From NCBI RefSeq assembly GCF_000328475.2, contig NC_026481.1:124001-188000 (forward strand): DNA of 64,000 nucleotides, given 5' to 3'. The notes beneath the pieces were generated by a model. That model made no database searches. It had not been told where the DNA came from and was given only the letters and a program-made list of their open reading frames with translations. The stretch comes from Mycosarcoma maydis. Taxonomy: Eukaryota > Basidiomycota > Ustilaginomycetes > Ustilaginales. Below are positions 1 through 8,406 of the stretch, one piece after another. The position numbers were made by a program, and so were the translations under genes. Numbering within the stretch: position 1 is the stretch's first letter; every line of letters starts with the position of its first letter.

Positions 1-2261
1 ATATTTGCACCCAGCGCGCTGCGCGAAACATGGCTTTCCAAGGTATCACCAAGGAGCGCGGCCAGGTCAACTCGCTTGCCACCGTCAAGGGCTCCCAGCT
101 GATCGGCACCAAGATCAAGGCTCCTTTCGGTCTCTATCCGGAAGTCTACGTGCTCCCCATGGAGACCGTGCTCGCTACCAAGGGTACCGGGGTTGTCACT
201 TCGGTTCCTTCCGACTCGCCCGACGATTATGCTACGCTCATGGATCTGCGCAAAAAGGCCGAATACTTCAAGATTGACCCGCAGTGGGCCGCATTCGAGC
301 CTATCCCCGTCATTCGTACCCCCGCCTACGGTGACATGACTGCCGAGACGCTCGTCAAGCAGCTCAAGATCCAAAGCGCCAAGGACAAGAACCAGCTGGC
401 CGAAGCCAAAGAGCTTGCCTACAAGGAAGGCTTCTACAATGGCACCATGCTCGTCGGCACCTACAAGGGCGAATCCGTTCAAGATGCCAAGAACAAGGTG
501 CGTGACGAGATGATCAAGGCAAACCTCGCTTTCGCCTACGCTGAACCCGAGGGCAAAGTCATCAGCCGAAGTGCCGACGAGTGTGTCGTGGCTCTCTGCG
601 ACCAGTGGTACATGGACTACGGCGAGGAGTCGTGGAAGGCACAGGCTAGCAAACTAATTGCTCAAATGAACACGTTTGGCTCCGAGGTCCGGAATGCCTT
701 TGAAGGCACCATCGACTGGCTCAAGCAGTGGGCTTGTGCTCGTTCCTACGGTCTCGGTTCCAAGCTGCCCTGGGATCCGCAGTACCTCGTCGAGTCGCTC
801 AGTGATTCAACCATCTACATGTCCTACTACACCATCGCCCACCACCTCCAGGGCGGTGTTGCCGATGGAAGCAAGGTTGGCCCCATCGGTATCAAAGCTG
901 AGGAGCTCACCGACGAGATTTGGGACTACATCCTCGGAGATGCCGCTTACCCCACCGACACCACCATCCCTAAGGAGAAAGCCGAGATTCTTCGCCGCGA
1001 GTTCCGCTACTTCTACCCCATGGACCTCCGTTCGTCGGGCAAAGACCTGATCCCGAACCACCTTACCTTCTGCGTCTACGTCCATTCGGCTCTTTTCCCC
1101 GAGCACCATTGGCCGCGTGCCATCCGCGCCAACGGCCATCTCATGTTGAATGGCAAAAAGATGTCCAAGTCGACCGGAAACTCGCTCAGCTTGCGTCAGT
1201 CGGTGGAGAAGTTCGGTGCCGACGCCACGCGTCTGTCGCTCGCCGACGCTGGTGACGGTATCGAAGATGCGAATTTCGAGGAGAAGACGGCCAACGCCAA
1301 CATCCTGCGGCTGCATACGCTTATCGAATGGTGCGCCGAGGTGATCGCCAACAAGGCGACGCTTCGAAGCGGCCCCAAGGACACGTTCTGGGACAGATCG
1401 TTTGAGAACCAGATCAACAACCTCATCCAACTTACCAATGAGGCTTATAACAAGTCGCTCTACAAGGACGCCACCAAATTTGGCTTCTACGAGTTGCAGA
1501 CGGCGCGTGATCTGTACCGTGAAGCGACGTCGGATGTGGGTATGCACGTGGATCTGGTCTTGCGATGGATTCGAACGCAGGCGTTGCTGATCACGCCGAT
1601 TGCTCCGCACTTTGCCGAGCACGTGTGGCGCAAGTTTTTGGGTGAAGAGACGTCGATCCAAAACGCGAGATGGCCCGAGGCTTCGGCGCGCGTGGATAAC
1701 TCGATCACCGAGGCGTTGGCGTACGTTTCCGGGACAGTCAAGACGGTACGTGATGCCGAAATTCTGCTGACTAAGAAGTCCAAGGGCAAGAATGGTGTTG
1801 CTGCGTCGGCGGTTAAATACAACGAACGTGCACCTAAAGAATGCCGCATGTTTGTAGCCAAAAACTTCCCCGCCTGGCAGGACAAGTGCGTTTCGATCGT
1901 GCAAGCGCACTATGACGCTGGTAGTGGTTCGTTCGACGACAAGGCAATTCGAGAGCAGCTTGCCAAGGATGGCATGCTGAAGGACAAGAAAGTGATGAAC
2001 TTTATCGTCACGTTTAAAAAGAGGATTGCCGACTTTGGCGCACAGACTGCATTCAACCGCTTGCTGCCGTTCAACGAGCTGGAAACGCTCAAGGCGGCCA
2101 GTGGATATTTCAAGAAGAGCATGAACTTCCAGCAAATCCACATCTTCTGTATCGAGGACGACAGGCACAGGTACGAGCACCTCCAAGGCGTTGATGACAA
2201 GCTCCTCGAAACTGCCGAGCCAGGACACCCGAGTTTCACCTTCTTCAACACGGACGCGTAA
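1..2261 (+). CDS. CDC60: Cytosolic leucyl-tRNA synthetase, 5' end missing
   Basis: This enzyme charges tRNA-Leu with leucine in the cytosol. The frame is already open at the first bases of the window (reading ICTQRAARNMAFQ), so the first in-frame ATG at base 30 is internal and the gene begins left of the window. About 750 C-terminal residues are visible. They include the end of the editing/catalytic region, the class I signature GKKMSKSTGN (bases 1150-1180), the helical anticodon-binding domain and the archaeal/eukaryotic-type C-terminal extension ending in FFNTDA. The cytosolic eukaryotic form is favoured over the bacterial or mitochondrial form by its long insertions around the KMSKS loop and its C-terminal extension. 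No frameshift or stop interrupts it. It converges on the carboxypeptidase gene, with 268 bp between the two stop codons. The assignment is firm; the HIGH motif and N-terminus lie outside the window. Confidence 0.95.
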   Translation, partial: ICTQRAARNMAFQGITKERGQVNSLATVKGSQLIGTKIKAPFGLYPEVYVLPMETVLATKGTGVVTSVPSDSPDDYATLMDLRKKAEYFKIDPQWAAFEPIPVIRTPAYGDMTAETLVKQLKIQSAKDKNQLAEAKELAYKEGFYNGTMLVGTYKGESVQDAKNKVRDEMIKANLAFAYAEPEGKVISRSADECVVALCDQWYMDYGEESWKAQASKLIAQMNTFGSEVRNAFEGTIDWLKQWACARSYGLGSKLPWDPQYLVESLSDSTIYMSYYTIAHHLQGGVADGSKVGPIGIKAEELTDEIWDYILGDAAYPTDTTIPKEKAEILRREFRYFYPMDLRSSGKDLIPNHLTFCVYVHSALFPEHHWPRAIRANGHLMLNGKKMSKSTGNSLSLRQSVEKFGADATRLSLADAGDGIEDANFEEKTANANILRLHTLIEWCAEVIANKATLRSGPKDTFWDRSFENQINNLIQLTNEAYNKSLYKDATKFGFYELQTARDLYREATSDVGMHVDLVLRWIRTQALLITPIAPHFAEHVWRKFLGEETSIQNARWPEASARVDNSITEALAYVSGTVKTVRDAEILLTKKSKGKNGVAASAVKYNERAPKECRMFVAKNFPAWQDKCVSIVQAHYDAGSGSFDDKAIREQLAKDGMLKDKKVMNFIVTFKKRIADFGAQTAFNRLLPFNELETLKAASGYFKKSMNFQQIHIFCIEDDRHRYEHLQGVDDKLLETAEPGHPSFTFFNTDA

Positions 2262-2529
2262 CCCAACGTAAATTCACGAGTCCTTGTACACACTCCACAC
2301 TGCCGTCCCAAGAAGCATACGGCTGACATTGTGATTGGTGCTTACGTTTGTTCAGTGAGCGCTTGTGTTGGGTGCGGTAGCGGTGGAGGCGGAGACATAA
2401 TTTACAGTACATGCTAGAACATGCTAGAGATGGTTTGACATGTGTATGCATCTCTAGCACATTCGTGTCTTCACAGTGTCACGCGATTCATGATTCGTGA
2501 GTGTGAGTTGGATAAAAATCATGAGAGGC

Positions 2530-4206
2530 CTACGATTGGGAATGCGACTCCTTTTTAGCGATGAAATCAAACATGTAGCTGAGGGCTGCGCTCAACTCGT
2601 CTGCTGCAGGAACGATCTGTTTGGGCGGTAAGAGGAAACCGTACGTCCCGCCATCCCTCAGTTCGATGCTGAAGCTCCACTTGATAGGTTTCTTGTCGTC
2701 GCCGCTTGCGCCTTGCGTGGAGGCGTACGACCAATCGATGCTGTTTCCACCGCCTTGCGCATAGACTGCGCAGACCTTGCCGGCGTTGAACTGACGTCCA
2801 TGAACGCGTTTCAGCGCCGAGACTGCGCCGAGCGAGAGTTCCAGCAGATCCTCCTCGTCGCCAACCGGCTCATTGCACGAGTGCGAAAATGGGTACATAA
2901 GCAGTTGGCCGTATGAGTGCAGGTCGAAATACGCGCGCACGTTGTTGGCCGCATCCGACATGTACGTCGCGAGCGCGCTGGTTTCCAGCGCCGAAAACGC
3001 CGTTGTACCGGCATACATCTCGGAACATGGCCCAGCTAGCGTCCGCACCGCATCCGTCGCAAAGCCATACGCCCAGTTGCGATTCAAATCGACGCCTTTG
3101 CAGAACAGCCCCGAGGGAAACTTGTTCGGTTGCCGGTTCTTGCGCCACATGCGGTTGTGCGTCCACGAGTACACGTATCCATCCGGATTCGTCACTGGAA
3201 TCACGCTAATCGTGAACGTGCGCAGGACGGACAGCGCCGAAGATCGCGTCCACGTTTGACGAGTCTTGTTGCGTCCCTTGCGAGACTTTCTTCTGAACGC
3301 GTCCCACTCGGCTGAAAATGTGGCGTTGGGTTGCGTGCGATTACCGAGTGCCGCATGCAAAAGGTCCGCCGCGAAGAACAGAGATGTCGATGTTGAGATC
3401 CATTCTCGAGCGTGTTGTCCGCCCGTAATCATGACTCCGAGTTTTTCCTCGGTCCAAGTCATGTTGATCGGTGGATCGGGTTGCGGTTGCGGTTGCGGTT
3501 GTGGTTGTGGTTGTGGTTGTGGTTGTGGTTCTGGTTGCGGTTCTTCAGGTGGTGATGGAGGTTCGCTGTCCAACCCATCTCCAATTTTGAGCGCCAGAAT
3601 CGATCTCCCTTCATGCGTCTTTCCAATCTCGGTCACCTTGACGTGAGCCGGGTAGCTCTGCTGCAGCATGTTCATGTATGCCTCGATCTCTTCCAACGTA
3701 TGGTATCCCTCGAACCACTCTTGATCTTTACTCGGCGTTAGAGCAAGATCTTGCTGCTGGGCCACGAGCTGCCCCAGGTCCTCAATCAGCGTTGTACTCT
3801 TGAGCCGCTCTGGGAAAGGCTGCATCAAGCTCTCCATGATGCTTTCCACGGATGTGGTGATTCGGAATGGATCTTCATCGTGCGTCCTACTCGCCATTCG
3901 AATATCTACACATCCAAACTCTGCGTTCTCAACCGCACAAGCATTGCCTAGCTTGGCACCCCACACATCGAGATCCAGTCGATGCGCTTGTTCGAGCAGC
4001 TCTCGATGCTGTGTTTGGCATGTAGTGGTGAATCGGACCACCTTTTCACCGCTAAAGTTGGTCGGGTGGATGGAAGACGTGGATGCGAATGTTATCGCCT
4101 GCTGCTCGTTTGGTAGCTTGAAGGCTGCTTGTTGTTGTGCGACCGTGGGGGGTGAAGCGAGCGAGAGAGCTAGCAGTGCGGCTGCTGCCAGAGCGAGGCT
4201 GCGCAT
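2530..4206 (-). CDS. Secreted zinc carboxypeptidase (peptidase family M14A) with Pro-Gln insert
   Basis: This 558-residue protein probably removes C-terminal residues from peptides outside the cell or in the vacuole. It starts with a clear signal peptide (hydrophobic stretch at residues 4-20, likely cleavage near TVA-QQQ). A propeptide follows to about residue 165, then the M14 catalytic domain. The zinc ligands are visible: HAREW near residue 265 and the His of FDLHSYGQLLMYP. The substrate-binding DLNRNW and the catalytic Glu of SIELRDGGTYGF are also present. These residues argue for an active carboxypeptidase A type, unlike the fungal ECM14 family, which lacks catalytic residues. A Pro-Gln repeat (about residues 221-243), encoded by a hexanucleotide repeat, sits between two core strands just before HAREW. 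N-glycosylation sequons (NMT, NRT, NAT) fit secretion. Substrate preference cannot be read from the sequence. Confidence 0.9.
   Translation of the reverse strand: MRSLALAAAALLALSLASPPTVAQQQAAFKLPNEQQAITFASTSSIHPTNFSGEKVVRFTTTCQTQHRELLEQAHRLDLDVWGAKLGNACAVENAEFGCVDIRMASRTHDEDPFRITTSVESIMESLMQPFPERLKSTTLIEDLGQLVAQQQDLALTPSKDQEWFEGYHTLEEIEAYMNMLQQSYPAHVKVTEIGKTHEGRSILALKIGDGLDSEPPSPPEEPQPEPQPQPQPQPQPQPQPQPDPPINMTWTEEKLGVMITGGQHAREWISTSTSLFFAADLLHAALGNRTQPNATFSAEWDAFRRKSRKGRNKTRQTWTRSSALSVLRTFTISVIPVTNPDGYVYSWTHNRMWRKNRQPNKFPSGLFCKGVDLNRNWAYGFATDAVRTLAGPCSEMYAGTTAFSALETSALATYMSDAANNVRAYFDLHSYGQLLMYPFSHSCNEPVGDEEDLLELSLGAVSALKRVHGRQFNAGKVCAVYAQGGGNSIDWSYASTQGASGDDKKPIKWSFSIELRDGGTYGFLLPPKQIVPAADELSAALSYMFDFIAKKESHSQS
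3479..3542 (-). repeat. In-frame hexanucleotide repeat encoding Pro-Gln
   Basis: About ten copies of GGTTGY (read on +) lie head to tail inside the carboxypeptidase gene. On the coding strand they give alternating Pro and Gln codons. The unit length is a multiple of three, so copy-number change would lengthen or shorten the linker without breaking the frame. Confidence 0.9.
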
Positions 4207-4320
4207 GGCTGTGCAATAAAAGCGCCAATGCGTTGCACGTCGGCGTGGATCAAGGTGCTGACGGTGGTGAGACAGGTGGAGGCGTGCGATTCACGATTGC
4301 GAGAATCGTACATGCTTTGA

Positions 4321-4380
4321 GAATCACGAATCACGAATCACGAATCACGAATCACGAATCACGAATATCACGAATCACGA
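4321..4380. repeat. Tandem 7-bp repeat (GAATCAC)n
   Basis: Six perfect copies of GAATCAC occupy 4321-4362. One variant with two extra bases (GAATATCAC) and another GAATCAC follow. This is the densest cluster in the window of the AATCACGAAT word that recurs in many other intergenic regions. Confidence 0.95.
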
Positions 4381-4385
4381 ACAAA

Positions 4386-4423
4386 TCTGTGAATCTGTGA
4401 ATCGGTGAATCGGTGAATCTGTG
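4386..4423. repeat. Tandem 8-bp repeat (GTGAATCK)n
   Basis: Directly after the 7-bp array come about four copies of an 8-bp unit, GTGAATCT or GTGAATCG. The unit is the reverse-strand core of the same word with one base added, so the two arrays look related. Confidence 0.85.
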
Positions 4424-4828
4424 CCTGGGTCCTGTGCATCTCGGGACCTCACGATTGTGCATCAATCACGAATGAGGTCGTGTGACTCTGTTGGAAAGAT
4501 TTGTGATTCACTCGGCCGGGTCGGCCAGTCCCCCAAATTCCGGGATACGGTCATGTGGAAATTGTAGCAGAAGAAGAAATAAATTTGGAACGGAATTTCT
4601 TTCTTTCTGTTTGTGCTTCGGTTGGCGCCGCTTTTTCAAGAATCGTGAATTGGTGATTGACCGTTGTGAGTTGCGTTCCACTTTGTTTCGTTCGACACTC
4701 GAACCTCATCCTTATCATCACCATCGTCAACGTCGTCATCAGAAATCGCTAGCCTGACTGATCCGTTGATCGTCGCTGACTGCCGAAGCAAGCTGCTCAG
4801 TGGTGTAGCTCAAAGAAGCGAAGCGAAA

Positions 4829-7800
4829 ATGGCAGACGCACAGGTCCTCACCCCGGACCAGATCCAAAAGCTTCTCGCTGCTCAGCAATCACAAGCCTCG
4901 AACTCCTCTTCCACACCCCTCGCCGCTGCCGCTCCATGCTCGTCAAATCGACTTAAGACATCCTTTAAAAAGCGACGTTCTTTCGAACCGTTCTACACCG
5001 GTGGCGCTACCGCCGTTACTCCCGATGGTGCTTTGCTGTTTGCGACGCTCAACGACCAAGTTTGCGTTGTGCAAGTGAGCACAGGCAATGTGGTCCAACG
5101 TCTCGCGGGCGATACGGAAGAGGTGACCGCTTTGACGGTTTCACCTTCGGGATCGCACCTTGTCGTAGCGTCGCGCAGCCTATCGCTCAGCATCTATACG
5201 CTGCCTGAATGCAAGTTGGTCCGGAATCTTGCAAAGAGTCATCAAAGCCAGGTGAATCTCATGAGCATCGATCCCACCAGTACCTTGCTAGCGACAGGCG
5301 GGTCGGACGGCGTTGCAAAAGTGTGGGACATTGAACGAGGTTTCTGCACGCATGCGTTTAAAGGGCATGCTGGTGTCGTATCTGCCCTCGCCTGGAACAT
5401 GCCGCCTTGTTCGTCCACGTCAAATACAACCAGCAAGAAGAACAAATCCAAATCAAAGGCGTCATCTGACAACACGGCAACAAGAATCATCCAGCTGCTC
5501 ACTGGATCTGTTGACGGCAAAGTGCGAGTATGGGACCTTAACAATCCTGCCGAATTGCATAAGCCCGTCGCGACTCTGACGGGGCACGATTCAGTAGTCC
5601 GAGGAATTGCCGTCACCGAAGACGGGGCTACACTCGTCACGGGTTCGCGCGATCGCACGTTGGTCGTCTGGCGTCTTCCGGCATCAGCGGCAGCAAAGTC
5701 AAGTGCTCAAGCCGCAGCTGGTTGGAAGCAAGCCGAAACGCTATCCGCAAACGAAGGGATCGAATCGGTCGGATTCTTGCCAGCCACAAGTCTTGGCGAA
5801 CAACAGGTGTTTTGGACGGGCGGATCCGATGGAATCCTTCGTCTATGGGACGTTGCATCATCCACCATTATCGCAAAGGAACCGAAAACGTTCAACGAGC
5901 AACTCGCACACTATGCAAAGCAACAACGTGCCAAACGCGCGTCAGCTGCAGGCCGCACTGTAGACCATGCATATGCGGACGACGAGGAAACACGCGCCAT
6001 CATGGCGGTCCACCTGGTTTCCAATGCGTTGGGACCACAGCTCGTATCGGTGCATGCCGATCAGAACATCGTCGTTCGATCCGCTGGCGGCGCGGCCGGA
6101 GCACGGCTGAACAAGGTGCGACAGTTGATTGGGTTCAACGATGAAATTGTCGATTTAGCGCTTCTCTCTTGCACAGCTATTGACCACACGACGGTTCAGG
6201 AGACGCATTTGGCGGTGGCCACCAACAGCCGATCGTTGCGAGTGTATACACTGGGTGGAGCCGATGGTGACGAGACAACGGCAGAGTTACTGGCGGGACA
6301 TACCGACATCGTCTTGTGTCTGGACAAATCGCCGGATATGCGGTTGCTCGCATCCGGTGCCAAGGACAAGACTACGAGGATCTGGGCGTACGTCCCCACT
6401 TGGCGGCTCTCGACTTGTCTTGGCTCAGAGCAAGGTGCGGACGATGGCGGAGTCAAAATTTCTCGTCACACCACATCCATCAGTAACGCATCTGCTGGCT
6501 CGCATGTTGAACAAGGCGAGTGGGTGTGCGTCGGCATTTGTGAAGGGCACGCCGAATCGGTCGGAGCCATCGCGTTTGCGCGTCGTGCGTCGTCTCCCGG
6601 CGCACCCTACTCTCCATTCATCGTCACCGCCTCTCAAGACCGCACCGTCAAGATCTGGGACCTATCTCCTGTCAACACGCTCCTCTCTTCTACACAGCCC
6701 ATCGCGCATCCTATTCAGCTCAAGAGCTTGGTCACGCAACGCGTCCACGAAAAGGATATCAACTGCCTCGACATCTCGCCCAACAATGCCATGCTCGCTA
6801 CCGGATCGCAAGATCGAACAGCCAAGATCTTGTCGCTCTCGTTTTCCGCGTCTTCCTCCAAGTCTTCTGCGGCAACGGCAAGGTTGACAACGCTAGCAAC
6901 GCTCAAGGGCCACAAACGTGGCATTTGGGCCTGTCGCTTCTCGCCCGTCGATCTGGCGCTAGCTACCGCTTCCGGCGATAAGACTGTGCGTCTTTGGTCG
7001 CTCAAAACGTTCACCAGCGTAAAGCTGTTTGAAGGGCACACGAACTCGGTTCTGAAACTCTCATTCCTGTCGGCGGGGATGCAGTTGGCTTCGTGTGCAG
7101 GTGATGGTCTGGTCAAGATCTGGAACGTCAAAGACGAAGAGTGCACCAGCACGATTGATGCTCACGATGACAAGGTTTGGAGTATCGCGGTGTCGTCGGA
7201 CGAAAGCTGGATGGTGAGCGCTGCTGCGGATGGGTCTATCAGGGCGTGGGAGGATCGAACCGAGGAGGAAAAGGAGGAGAAGAGACAGCAGAGGGAGGAT
7301 GAAGTCAGGATGGAACAGCAATTTGGCAACATGCTGGTCGACAAGGATTGGAGGAATGCGATCGCGCTCGCGTTGCAGATGGCGCAACCGAGACGCTTGT
7401 TGGGCCTGTTCACGCATGTCAGCCAGTGTAGGCCGCAAGTGGAGCGTGCCAAGAGGAACGCGCTGTTGACGAGTGCACTACAAGTGGATAGCGATGATGA
7501 CCAAGATGAGCACATGATCGCATTCGAACAGGACGATGAGCCATTGAGAGCGGCAGGTATTCCAACTGATTCTCGTCCTCATCGTCCCCGCAACGCTTCT
7601 ACGAATGCCCACTCTCAGAGTGACGCCTCTTGCGCTGCCGACGCCGACGCCAACTCGATCACCGGCCTAGCATCCATCGACTCGATCCTGTCCACGCTTC
7701 CCCCGAACCAACTCATCCAGCTCCTACTCTACATTCGAGACTGGAATACCTCGACACGCACCGCTCCGATCGCGCAAACTGTGCTTCATGCGATTCTTTC

Positions 7801-8200
7801 TACTCATACAGCCTCGTCGCTGATTTCGATTTTCGATTCGGCCTCGAAATCGCATCGAGCTGCGCTCGCCGAGAGGCTGGAAAACGAAGAACTGGGGATC
7901 GTCGCTCCACTAGCGCAAAAGGAGAGCGCCAGACAGAGGAGGTTGCAAAACGAGACCAAGGTCGATTTGGCGTCTTTGGTCGAAGCTCTGTTGCCGTATA
8001 CCGAGAGGCATTGGCAGAGGGCGGATAGAGTGTTGATCGAGGCGAGTATGTTGGAGTACAGCGTGCAAGCGATGGACACGTTACTTGGTTTCGATCAAGA
8101 CGACGACGACGCCGCCGAGCAAAACACATTTGCAGATCAGCTGCGCAGTGCATCTGTCCAGGACGAGCATGTCGACATGTCGGACGACGATTCGTTGTGA
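4829..8200 (+). CDS. UTP13: U3 snoRNP / SSU processome WD40 protein Utp13 (TBL3)
   Basis: Utp13 belongs to the UTP-B subcomplex of the small-subunit processome, which works on 18S pre-rRNA in the nucleolus. The frame is open further upstream, but the first ATG is at 4829 (GCGAAAATGGC, purine at -3), giving 1123 residues. Two seven-bladed WD40 propellers span roughly residues 45-800, with repeated GH...D...W(D/N) units such as VAKVWDI, VRVWDL, TVKIWDL, TVRLWSL and LVKIWNV. The C-terminal Utp13 domain begins near residue 830 (NMLVDKDWRNAIALALQM). It is split by an acidic, low-complexity insert of about 80 residues and resumes near residue 945 (SILSTLPPNQLIQLLLYIR). The protein is longer than the yeast one (about 817 residues) because of inserts between WD repeats and in the C-terminal domain. 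The tail is acidic (DQDDDDAA, DMSDDDSL). The family call is firm. Confidence 0.95.
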   Translation: MADAQVLTPDQIQKLLAAQQSQASNSSSTPLAAAAPCSSNRLKTSFKKRRSFEPFYTGGATAVTPDGALLFATLNDQVCVVQVSTGNVVQRLAGDTEEVTALTVSPSGSHLVVASRSLSLSIYTLPECKLVRNLAKSHQSQVNLMSIDPTSTLLATGGSDGVAKVWDIERGFCTHAFKGHAGVVSALAWNMPPCSSTSNTTSKKNKSKSKASSDNTATRIIQLLTGSVDGKVRVWDLNNPAELHKPVATLTGHDSVVRGIAVTEDGATLVTGSRDRTLVVWRLPASAAAKSSAQAAAGWKQAETLSANEGIESVGFLPATSLGEQQVFWTGGSDGILRLWDVASSTIIAKEPKTFNEQLAHYAKQQRAKRASAAGRTVDHAYADDEETRAIMAVHLVSNALGPQLVSVHADQNIVVRSAGGAAGARLNKVRQLIGFNDEIVDLALLSCTAIDHTTVQETHLAVATNSRSLRVYTLGGADGDETTAELLAGHTDIVLCLDKSPDMRLLASGAKDKTTRIWAYVPTWRLSTCLGSEQGADDGGVKISRHTTSISNASAGSHVEQGEWVCVGICEGHAESVGAIAFARRASSPGAPYSPFIVTASQDRTVKIWDLSPVNTLLSSTQPIAHPIQLKSLVTQRVHEKDINCLDISPNNAMLATGSQDRTAKILSLSFSASSSKSSAATARLTTLATLKGHKRGIWACRFSPVDLALATASGDKTVRLWSLKTFTSVKLFEGHTNSVLKLSFLSAGMQLASCAGDGLVKIWNVKDEECTSTIDAHDDKVWSIAVSSDESWMVSAAADGSIRAWEDRTEEEKEEKRQQREDEVRMEQQFGNMLVDKDWRNAIALALQMAQPRRLLGLFTHVSQCRPQVERAKRNALLTSALQVDSDDDQDEHMIAFEQDDEPLRAAGIPTDSRPHRPRNASTNAHSQSDASCAADADANSITGLASIDSILSTLPPNQLIQLLLYIRDWNTSTRTAPIAQTVLHAILSTHTASSLISIFDSASKSHRAALAERLENEELGIVAPLAQKESARQRRLQNETKVDLASLVEALLPYTERHWQRADRVLIEASMLEYSVQAMDTLLGFDQDDDDAAEQNTFADQLRSASVQDEHVDMSDDDSL

Positions 8201-8406
8201 AAATCTGGTCACTCTCTACTCGTTCATCCACCTGTCTCGACACCTCTACTATCTTTGTCCGTCACAAACCAAATATTCAACCACACCTTGTACGTTGGTA
8301 CAATTCACATTCGCAATTCCTCTCCACGCTCGACGCTCGACGCTCGTGCTGTGTTGGCTAGAGCCGTGGCTTTGAACTCTCCGTCTAACTTATCCTTGAG
8401 CACGCC

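Larger units (their letters stand above)
4207..4828. other. Divergent intergenic region between carboxypeptidase and UTP13
   Basis: These 622 bp separate two divergently transcribed genes and must contain both promoters. They hold the tandem GAATCAC array, a following 8-bp array and single ATTCGTGA-type words. I see no open reading frame of note and no RNA gene. Confidence 0.7.

Noticed and set aside
807..2228. 473-codon antisense frame opposite LeuRS
   Set aside because: It is the mirror of a codon-biased coding strand (G/C-rich third positions leave few stops on the opposite strand). It has no recognisable domain, and the LeuRS frame has clear family motifs.
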